DNA from: Planctomycetaceae bacterium
GTDB lineage: Bacteria > Planctomycetota > Planctomycetia > Pirellulales > Pirellulaceae
NCBI GenBank assembly: GCA_005773145.1
Contig: SXHS01000122.1
Coordinates: forward strand, 1 to 10,915
Length of the DNA: 10,915 bases
Direction: 5' to 3'
Position 1 is the stretch's first letter; the number at the start of each line of letters is the position of its first letter. The notes below the pieces were generated by a model that worked only from the letters and a program-made list of their open reading frames with translations, searched no databases and was not told the DNA's origin. The position numbers and the translations under genes were made by a program. Positions 6,330 through 10,915 of the stretch are shown here, in pieces.

Positions 6330-7762
6330 TGGCAAGAGATCTGTCAATCCGCATCGGTTTCGGCTTATTGCTTTCGTTGTCAGCAATGAATGCTGCCGAG
6401 GCCGACGACTCCAAGCTATTGTTGCTCGACTCTCGACTCATCGAGCAGGTGCGCGGTGCGCGGCTCACCGTCGGACAGGTTGAGAAACATTCGGGCGATC
6501 CGCTGTTTTCCGCCGACCGGCCGTGGGAACAACGTTTGGACAACGTCTATGCCAACGTGATTTTCGATGAAGACGCCAAATTGTTTAAGTGTTGGTACAG
6601 CCCCTTCATTTTTGACGGCGCCATCGAGAACACTCCGCGAGATCAACGTGACCGCGTGACCTACGTGGAAGCGTGGAGGAAGACAACGAAACCGCGCGAA
6701 ATGGGGCTGTGCTACGCAACCTCCGCCGATGGCATAGTATGGAAAAAGCCATCACTGCGACTCTACGAATACAAGGGATCGTTGGACAACAATCTGACGT
6801 TACGCATACCGCCGGAGGGCCCCCACGGCACGGGCGTCTTCCGCGACGAACGAGAGACCGATTCGCGGCGCCGGTACAAGGCATTTTTCTCCATGAACGG
6901 CGGTCTCTGGCTGTCGTGTTCTCCAGATGGGCTTGCCTGGGATGCGGCCACCCGTTGCGAAGGCACGGAGGTGGCAGGAGACACGCACAACAACCTACTT
7001 TGGTCATCGGCGCGACAGAGATATGTGGCGTTCACACGCACCTGGGGTGACGGGATTCGCCAGGTGGCCAGGACTGAAACTGTCGACCTCCGTGCTTGGA
7101 CGAAGCCGCAGGTAGTGCTGCAGGGTGAGGATGCACGGCATCAGACGTACGCGATGCTCGTGTTTCACTATGCCCAGGTGTACCTCGGTCTGCTGATGAT
7201 TTTCGACACCACCTCGGACCGCATCCATTGCGAGCTGGCTTGGAGCCCCGACACGATCGAGTGGCATCGCGTCAGCCCCGGCACGCCCTTGATCGCCAAT
7301 GGACCGCCGGACAGCTACGACTTTGGCTGCGTGTTCGCGGCTGCCTATCCGATTTTGCAAGCCGGTCGCATCCTGCTCTACTACGGCGGCAGCAATGGTC
7401 CGCATGGCAATTGGCGTGACAGTTTTCTTTGCCGAGCCGAGTTGCCGATCGACCGTTGGGCAGGATATGCCCCGGAATCAACAGATGCTCCTGGTCATTT
7501 GGTTACACGGCCTCTGCTCTGCACGGGTGGTACATTGCACGTCAATGCCGACGCCCAAGGCGGCGCGCTACGTGTGTCGGTGCTAGACGAAAACGGCGTA
7601 ATGCTGGCTGAATCGGAACCCATCCATACTAACGTAACCGACGGTGCGGTACGGTGGACGACGGGCAATAACCTTGCGGCGCTAGTTGACAGAACCATAC
7701 AATTCCATTTTGAATTGGACCGCTCGCGGTTGTACGCGATCCGCTTTGCGCGGACGCCATGA
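6329..7762 (+). CDS. Secreted five-bladed beta-propeller protein, glycoside hydrolase 32/43-like (paralogue 3)
   Basis: The 477-residue protein has a signal peptide (hydrophobic core about 9-20, likely cleavage A25|D26). It repeats the architecture of the protein at 3815: LLLLDSRLI opening, DRPWEQRLDNVYANV, KCWYSPF, then propeller turns at S132-W138 (SADGIVW), S198-W204 (SPDGLAW) and S306-W312 (SPDTIEW). The C-terminal beta domain (about 394-473) has LHVNADAQGGALRVSVLDENG and RSRLYAIRF. In the segment where the other two paralogues have an acidic residue before Tyr or Cys-Tyr (TEFY, ECYDE), this one reads HQTYAM, so the paralogues may differ in active-site chemistry (by-eye alignment). ATG 6329 overlaps the preceding stop and follows GAGG (6315-6318) by 10 nt. 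The frame is open to 6146, but only in the shadow of the upstream gene, and a start there would bury the signal peptide. Confidence 0.83.
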   Translation: MARDLSIRIGFGLLLSLSAMNAAEADDSKLLLLDSRLIEQVRGARLTVGQVEKHSGDPLFSADRPWEQRLDNVYANVIFDEDAKLFKCWYSPFIFDGAIENTPRDQRDRVTYVEAWRKTTKPREMGLCYATSADGIVWKKPSLRLYEYKGSLDNNLTLRIPPEGPHGTGVFRDERETDSRRRYKAFFSMNGGLWLSCSPDGLAWDAATRCEGTEVAGDTHNNLLWSSARQRYVAFTRTWGDGIRQVARTETVDLRAWTKPQVVLQGEDARHQTYAMLVFHYAQVYLGLLMIFDTTSDRIHCELAWSPDTIEWHRVSPGTPLIANGPPDSYDFGCVFAAAYPILQAGRILLYYGGSNGPHGNWRDSFLCRAELPIDRWAGYAPESTDAPGHLVTRPLLCTGGTLHVNADAQGGALRVSVLDENGVMLAESEPIHTNVTDGAVRWTTGNNLAALVDRTIQFHFELDRSRLYAIRFARTP

Positions 7763-7764
7763 CG

Positions 7765-7790
7765 TGACGTCTCGGCCGTGGGCGACGTCA
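7765..7790. promoter_or_regulatory. 7-bp perfect inverted repeat in the propeller-transporter gap (candidate operator)
   Basis: TGACGTC at 7765-7771 and GACGTCA at 7784-7790 form a perfect inverted repeat with a 12-nt spacer. Each arm contains the self-palindrome GACGTC, and the two are 18 bp apart. An extra TGACG directly precedes the left arm at 7760-7764, partly in the stop codon. It sits in the 65-nt gap before the transporter gene, the longest gap between 2013 and 9111 apart from the one holding its own start signals. It could be an operator or an RNA hairpin; no T-run follows, so a terminator is unlikely. Confidence 0.4.
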
Positions 7791-7827
7791 GCGGCAGCAC
7801 CCTTTTCATGTCCCACGGATCGCAGCG

Positions 7828-9111
7828 ATGCAGTTCAATCGGCCGGATGCAGTGGCAGTGAACTGTGGAGGTCAATTTCGCCGCGCACAGTGGCGTGTCT
7901 TGCTGGCGACGATCTTCTGCTACCTGTTTTACTACACGGGCCGCCAGACCTTTGGCTTCGCTATTCCGGGAATTCAACAGGAATTTGGGGTAAGCAAGAC
8001 GCATTTGGGCTGGGTCAGTGCCGCGATGTTGTGGACTTATGCGATCGGACAAGCGATCAACGGCAATCTGGGCGATCAGTTCGGCGGCCGGCGGATGATG
8101 AGCCTCGGCGCGGTGCTGTCCTGTGGGCTTAACTGGCTGCTCAGTTTCGCTACTGATTTCCGCGGCTTGCTAACGGCATGGGCCGCCAACGGCTACGCAC
8201 AGTCGATGGGTTGGGCGCCGGGCAGTCGGGTGCTGTCGAATTGGTGGGGAAGTCGCCACCGCGGTCGGGTCTACGGCGCCTACGTATTCGCGGCCGGCAT
8301 GTCGAGCGTGCTTGCTTTTGCCACTTCCGGACTGATTCTATCGCTGCACTTGGATTGGCGCTGGATCTTCCGCCTTCCGGTACTGTTCCTTTTGTTGGGT
8401 GGGGTAGTCTATTTCGCGTTGGTCCGAGACCGGCCCGAGGATCGCGGGTTTCCGCCGCTTGATTACGAGGGAGAGCCCATCATCGACCATGAGACTAGCA
8501 CGGTGGCGTTATCTCACGAGGGCCTGTTGGCTCGTTACCGCTTCGCATTCTCCAATAGGCCTTTCTTGTTGGCCTGTGCCGCCATCGGATTCCAGAGCTG
8601 CGCACGCTACGGACTGCTGATCTGGGTGCCCGTTCACTTGCTAGGTGCCAACTGGCGGGAAGACACCTCCGGTAAATGGGTCAGTCTGGCGCTGCCGTTG
8701 GGAATGGCCGCGGGCGCTTTGGTCAGCGGCTGGCTGTCCGACCGCGTCTTTGCCGGCAAGCGGTCGATGTTGATCGTAGTCTCGATGGGCTTGGCCGCGT
8801 GCATGGCACTCGGAATGTATCTGCTACAGAACCGTTGCTTGGCCGGTATTCCTTTGCTGTTCTTATGTGGCTTCTTTGCCTACGGTCCGCAGGCGGCGTT
8901 TTGGGCGCTGTGTCCCGATTTACTCGGGCGCCGGCGGGCCGGAACCGGCACGGGTATCATGGACGCCTTCGCGTACGTGTTCGCCGGATTGGGCGAACCC
9001 TTGATCGGCTGGACGATCGAGTACCACAGCGGACAGACTGCGATCGTATTTCTAATCGTCGCTACAAGTTGCGTATGCAGTGCCGTACTTGCCTCGTTCA
9101 TTCGCCGGTAG
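7828..9111 (+). CDS. MFS transporter, organophosphate:phosphate antiporter (OPA/GlpT-UhpT) type
   Basis: The 427-residue, 12-helix protein has clear OPA-family landmarks. YYTGRQTFGFAIPGI (35-49) matches the GlpT segment carrying Arg45, with R39 at that place. GNLGDQFGGRR (79-89) is the MFS loop 2-3 motif. SMGWAPGSRVLSNWW (126-140) followed by RHRG matches the GlpT GMGWPP...RG segment. CARYGLLIWVPVHLL (258-272) matches the GlpT helix 7 segment with Arg269, so R260 is conserved. By the same eye alignment, GlpT Lys80 becomes Gln75 and GlpT His165 becomes Ala. The phosphate- or carboxylate-gripping arginine pair is therefore kept while the glycerol-3-phosphate contacts are not. Inferred role: inner-membrane uptake of an acidic or phosphorylated sugar-type substrate produced by the upstream secreted proteins. 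ATG 7828 has a poor ribosome site and lies 65 nt after the last propeller gene. Confidence 0.9.
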   Translation: MQFNRPDAVAVNCGGQFRRAQWRVLLATIFCYLFYYTGRQTFGFAIPGIQQEFGVSKTHLGWVSAAMLWTYAIGQAINGNLGDQFGGRRMMSLGAVLSCGLNWLLSFATDFRGLLTAWAANGYAQSMGWAPGSRVLSNWWGSRHRGRVYGAYVFAAGMSSVLAFATSGLILSLHLDWRWIFRLPVLFLLLGGVVYFALVRDRPEDRGFPPLDYEGEPIIDHETSTVALSHEGLLARYRFAFSNRPFLLACAAIGFQSCARYGLLIWVPVHLLGANWREDTSGKWVSLALPLGMAAGALVSGWLSDRVFAGKRSMLIVVSMGLAACMALGMYLLQNRCLAGIPLLFLCGFFAYGPQAAFWALCPDLLGRRRAGTGTGIMDAFAYVFAGLGEPLIGWTIEYHSGQTAIVFLIVATSCVCSAVLASFIRR

Positions 9112-9122
9112 TACACGCTCCC

Positions 9123-9134
9123 CTGCGCAGCGCA
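9123..9134. promoter_or_regulatory. Overlapping palindromes upstream of the regulator promoter (candidate operator)
   Basis: CTGCGCAG (9123-9130) is a perfect palindrome, and TGCGC-A-GCGCA (9124-9134) is an overlapping odd-length one. They start 12 nt after the transporter stop and about 46 nt upstream of the -35 box of the XRE-cupin gene. The position suits an upstream regulator site, but no binding protein is shown and GC-rich palindromes arise by chance. Confidence 0.25.
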
Positions 9135-9179
9135 ATCAGTTTGGATTGGGGCGGCGTCTTGAGCACCAAAGTTCCCAGG

Positions 9180-9209
9180 TTGAACGCTCTGCGGGGTCCG
9201 CGCTATAAT
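9180..9209 (+). promoter_or_regulatory. Sigma70-type promoter giving a leaderless mRNA for the XRE-cupin gene
   Basis: A -35 box TTGAAC (9180-9185, 4 of 6 matches) and a perfect -10 box TATAAT (9204-9209) are separated by 18 nt. Six nt separate the -10 box from the ATG at 9216, so the expected transcription start falls on or within a base or two of the start codon. No Shine-Dalgarno is possible, so the mRNA should be leaderless. The spacer holds a small inverted repeat, GCGG-GGT-CCGC (9191-9201), which could be an autoregulatory site. This gives the regulator its own promoter independent of the transporter upstream. Confidence 0.72.
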
Positions 9210-9215
9210 GCTTGC

Positions 9216-9782
9216 ATGAATCTCGTCGAGTTGGCACAACGGATCAAGTCCATTCGACTCGAACAACGATTGACCCTGGCGGAAGTCGCTTCGCGTACCC
9301 GACTCACGCGAAGTTGGCTTTCCAAGGTCGAGAATTTTCGAGTGACTCCCTCGCTGCCAGCGTTGGGGCAGATCGCTAAAGCCTTAAATGTCACCGTCGC
9401 GCAACTCGTCACGGATCTTGAAACGCGGCCGCAACTCGTCGTTATTCGGCGGAACGAGCGACAGGTGGTCGAGCGAGACCGCCCACAATCGCACATTGTG
9501 TACGAGTCGTTGGCCTTCAGGTGGTCGGGCCGCAAGATGGACCCTTTCTGTCTCACAGTGCCTACGGGTGAAACCAAGCGGCCGGCGATGCCGCACGAAG
9601 GAGAGGAGTTCCTCCTGGTTCTTTCGGGACGCGTCGATTTCGAATACGACAAAGAGCTATTGCGCCTGGAAGCTGGCGACAGCCTGTACTTCGACGCGAA
9701 CGTGAAACACCGACTGATCAACGGTTACAAAAAGCCAGCCCAGGTGTTGTGCGTGTTTCATGGAAATAACGGTGAGAAATAA
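9216..9782 (+). CDS. XRE-family helix-turn-helix regulator with C-terminal cupin sensor domain
   Basis: The 188-residue protein has the usual length and layout of XRE-cupin regulators. Residues about 3-65 are a Cro/C1-type helix-turn-helix with LTLAEVASRTRLTRSWLSKVEN (19-40) as the turn and recognition region and PSLPALGQIAKALNV following. Residues about 107-183 are a single cupin barrel, with motif 1 PHEGEEFLLVLSGRV (126-140; candidate metal ligands H127 and E131) and motif 2 GDSLYFDANVKHRLIN (154-169; H165). Known: such proteins control adjacent catabolic or transport genes and bind a small ligand in the cupin. Inferred target: the transporter/propeller locus and possibly its own promoter. 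The start is ATG 9216, next to TATAAT. The frame stays open upstream to 8676 but only inside the transporter gene. Confidence 0.9.
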   Translation: MNLVELAQRIKSIRLEQRLTLAEVASRTRLTRSWLSKVENFRVTPSLPALGQIAKALNVTVAQLVTDLETRPQLVVIRRNERQVVERDRPQSHIVYESLAFRWSGRKMDPFCLTVPTGETKRPAMPHEGEEFLLVLSGRVDFEYDKELLRLEAGDSLYFDANVKHRLINGYKKPAQVLCVFHGNNGEK

Positions 9783-9806
9783 ACTTGGGAAATGGTCTTT
9801 TGCAAA

Positions 9807-9819
9807 CTTGAGATTCAAG
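9807..9819 (+). terminator. Small hairpin after the XRE-cupin gene, weak terminator candidate
   Basis: CTTGA-GAT-TCAAG is a perfect 5-bp stem 24 nt after the stop codon. A T-rich stretch (TTTGTTTT) follows only after 5 further nt. AAACTTG also occurs twice here (9781-9787 and 9804-9810). The stem is AT-rich and short, so termination would be inefficient at best. Confidence 0.3.
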
Positions 9820-9847
9820 GTCACTTTGTTTTGGACGACAGGCCGGA

Positions 9848-10105
9848 TTGCAGGGTCAGAACAGTTTATTGCTGACGAGACTTGCGGGGCCTGCCGCGGG
9901 GACGGAGGGTGAGGTCGAGGTCAAGTTTCTTTGCCAGCCGCTCGACCCAGGCGGGGCTGCCCTACGGGAGGCCGGTTGCGTTGGGTCGGCGAATCGAGGC
10001 CAGAGTGCTCTTCGGCAACGGCTGATGGACCTTCTCGGGCCCCTGGTATGTGGTTTTGAATCGAAGAAATCCTTGATTGGAAGCATTATCGGACGACCTC
10101 TGTAC
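9848..10105 (+). ncRNA. Candidate bridge-RNA region upstream of the IS110 transposase
   Basis: No gene is convincing between the regulator stop and 10146 (363 nt). Frames open here (for example 9848-10348) run on into the transposase in the wrong frame. IS110-group elements carry a structured bridge RNA in the left noncoding end, and this gap has the right position and size. Possible stems are CAGCC/GGCTG flanking 9930-9960, GCCG/CGGC around 9972-9993, and AGAG-TG-CTCT near 10000-10010. I cannot define guide loops without the intact element ends, so the assignment rests on location and family knowledge. Confidence 0.3.
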
Positions 10106-10128
10106 GGAATTGGGAGTTTCCCAGTTTC
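10106..10128 (+). other. 10-bp hairpin immediately upstream of the transposase ribosome site
   Basis: GGAATTGGGA pairs with TCCCAGTTTC across a GTT loop, with a core of TGGGA/TCCCA and outer pairs that include G-T wobbles. It ends 5 nt before the AGGAGGT ribosome site. It could be the 3' part of the noncoding RNA or a translational control hairpin for the transposase. Confidence 0.4.
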
Positions 10129-10133
10129 ATCAC

Positions 10134-10140
10134 AGGAGGT
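10134..10140 (+). promoter_or_regulatory. Consensus Shine-Dalgarno of the transposase gene
   Basis: AGGAGGT, a near-perfect anti-16S match, lies 5 nt before ATG 10146. It fixes the transposase start and excludes the longer open frame that begins at 10077. Confidence 0.8.
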
Positions 10141-10145
10141 GGTTT

Positions 10146-10703
10146 ATGGGAGTTGCTCATTCGAGGAAGCGAGGCCGCAATCGTCGGCTGCAGATGATTC
10201 AGAAACCGCGTGGCGTGATTCATCCGCGCGTGCAGCAGGTGGGGCCCGAGCACTTCGGCGTGCTGAGTGTGGATTGCGCCAAGGCGCGCTCCAAGGGGAT
10301 GCTTGCCGATTTCTATGGCAATGTGCTGGTGGAACCATCGCCAGTTGAGCACAATCGCCCGGGCCTGGAATTGGCCGTGCTGATGGCGCGTGACGCGATG
10401 ATCCAGCAGGATCTTTGCGACGTGTTGGTAGCGGTGGAGCGCACGGGGCGCTTTTCTTCCTTTTTCGTCATGGCTTCATCATTTCGACGCCGGTTCGTTC
10501 TGCCAGTCGAATCGACCGCAAGTCCGCGGGAACCGACGGAATGGGAAGCAACCAGAATGCCTGTTCGGCCAGAGCCGATCGGTTGTTGCGCATCGGGTGA
10601 GAACAGCGAATCGCGGGCCAACGCTACCGTCGCCCAGCCTCAAAGACCGATCGATCCGCGAGCGCCGCGCGGTGTCTGGCTATTTGGCGTCCGCGAAACG
10701 TAA
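10146..10703 (+). pseudogene. IS110-family transposase, truncated after the first half of the DEDD domain
   Basis: The open frame encodes 185 residues, but only the first 102 or so look like transposase. After a basic leader comes HFGVLSVDCAKARSK, with catalytic D43 in the Asp-x-Ala-Lys context of IS110. It continues with MLADFYGNVLV and VAVERTGR, with E98, the second acid of the DEDD (RuvC-like) site; family members usually continue with an aromatic residue and the rest of the domain. From residue 103 the sequence becomes compositionally odd (FSSFFVMASSF, then Arg/Pro/Ser-rich), and no other frame continues the transposase. The last two catalytic acids and the C-terminal serine domain are absent; intact relatives are typically above 300 residues. 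The gene is a remnant from deletion or recombination, and the tail to the TAA at 10701-10703 is probably fortuitous. No similarity links it to the neighbouring genes. Confidence 0.7.
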
Positions 10704-10766
10704 AATATCATCTCCGATTGCCGTCGTCCCTCATCCCTCGCACCCTTGGCCATCTTGCACCAATCG
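10456..10766. other. Noncoding stretch between transposase remnant and S4-domain gene
   Basis: About 310 nt begin with a pyrimidine-rich run (CTTTTCTTCCTTTTTCG). They hold no recognisable gene in any frame; the transposase frame simply runs on to the TAA at 10701. A -10-like TAAAAT at 10701-10706 lacks a well-spaced -35 box, so a promoter for the downstream gene is only possible. I see no terminal repeats or target-site duplication. Confidence 0.5.
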
Positions 10767-10915
10767 ATGATCACGCACGCAACGCCGCTGTTGGCGTATC
10801 TTCACTCTGCGTTGGGTCGGAAACGCAAAGTCGTCAAGGAGCTGCTCAAGCACGGCGCCGTGACCGTCAATGGCCGGACGGTAACGCAGTTCGATCAGCC
10901 GCTGCTGCCAGGCGA
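10767..10915 (+). CDS. S4-domain RNA-binding protein, probably an RluA-type pseudouridine synthase (partial)
   Basis: Only the first 49 codons are present; the gene runs off the window. Residues about 8-49 read as an S4 RNA-binding domain: LLAYLHSALG, then RKRKVVKELLKHGAVTVNGRTV, then FDQPLLPG, matching the family pattern of a basic helix, Leu-Leu/Ile-Lys-x-Gly-x-Val-x-Val-Asn-Gly and a terminal Pro-Gly-Asp. Known: S4 domains of this kind precede the catalytic domain of RluA-family pseudouridine synthases, and also occur in small stand-alone RNA-binding proteins and other RNA enzymes. The catalytic part lies outside the window, so the enzyme call is inference. ATG 10767 has no ribosome site; upstream TTG codons at 10755 and 10746 are in frame and could be used. 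It is unrelated to the carbohydrate locus. Confidence 0.65.
   Translation, partial: MITHATPLLAYLHSALGRKRKVVKELLKHGAVTVNGRTVTQFDQPLLPG

Larger units (their letters stand above)
9840..10455 (+). mobile_element. Remnant of an IS110-family insertion sequence (left part only)
   Basis: The region comprises noncoding DNA followed by the N-terminal half of an IS110-type transposase. The left limit is approximate, because IS110 elements lack classical terminal inverted repeats and I cannot see the boundary; it must lie between the regulator stop (9782) and the transposase start. The right limit is where similarity to the transposase is lost, immediately after the ERTGR motif. The catalytic-serine domain and the right end are missing, so the element cannot move by itself. 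Both limits need comparison with an intact copy. Confidence 0.45.

Noticed and set aside
8676..9215. N-terminal extension of the XRE-cupin frame inside the transporter gene
   Set aside because: The XRE-cupin family starts directly with the helix-turn-helix, and a strong promoter lies immediately before ATG 9216.
9848..10348. Plus-strand open frame (166 codons) covering the gap and the start of the transposase
   Set aside because: It overlaps the transposase in a different frame, lacks a ribosome site and has no recognisable motif; the gap is better explained as the noncoding end of an IS110 element.
1..10915. CRISPR arrays, tRNA or rRNA genes, toxin-antitoxin pairs or defence systems
   Set aside because: No regularly spaced repeats, no tRNA-like cloverleaf and no characteristic defence domains were seen in either strand.

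Overview
The window looks like a chromosomal segment of a planctomycete (Pirellulales-like). The evidence is the combination of a DUF1559 pseudopilin-like protein, a LamG protein with a PEP-CTERM tail, a transthyretin-like lipoprotein of the type common in that phylum, and several secreted five-bladed beta-propeller proteins. Base composition is moderately GC-rich. All genes I support are on the plus strand. Taxonomy is an inference from family content, not from a marker gene.

Layout. (1) 71-964: DUF1559 protein with a type IV prepilin leader. (2) 1102-1935: secreted LamG protein with a PEP-CTERM sorting signal. (3) 2013-7762: a compact run of five genes with overlaps or near-zero spacing. 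It holds three divergent secreted beta-propeller proteins that share one architecture (propeller with S-x-D-G-x-x-W turns plus a C-terminal beta-rich domain). Interleaved with them are a small lipoprotein and an unrecognised, apparently cytoplasmic 275-residue protein. (4) 7828-9111: an organophosphate:phosphate-antiporter-type MFS transporter that keeps both substrate-binding arginines of GlpT. (5) 9216-9782: an XRE-cupin regulator behind a near-consensus sigma70-type promoter whose -10 box is so close to the ATG that the mRNA should be leaderless. (6) About 9840-10455: a broken IS110-family element with about 300 nt of noncoding sequence upstream of the transposase, where this family can encode its bridge RNA. 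(7) 10767-end: the start of an S4-domain RNA-binding protein, probably a pseudouridine synthase, cut by the window edge.

Working model (inference): genes 2013-9782 form a glycan or sugar-conjugate handling locus. Secreted propellers would bind or cut the substrate outside the cytoplasm, the lipoprotein would be envelope-anchored, the MFS protein would import a phosphorylated or acidic product, and the XRE-cupin protein would sense a small ligand and control the set. The substrate is unknown. The 275-residue protein, coupled to the propeller genes on both sides, is the least explained component. I saw no tRNA, rRNA, CRISPR array or complete mobile element.
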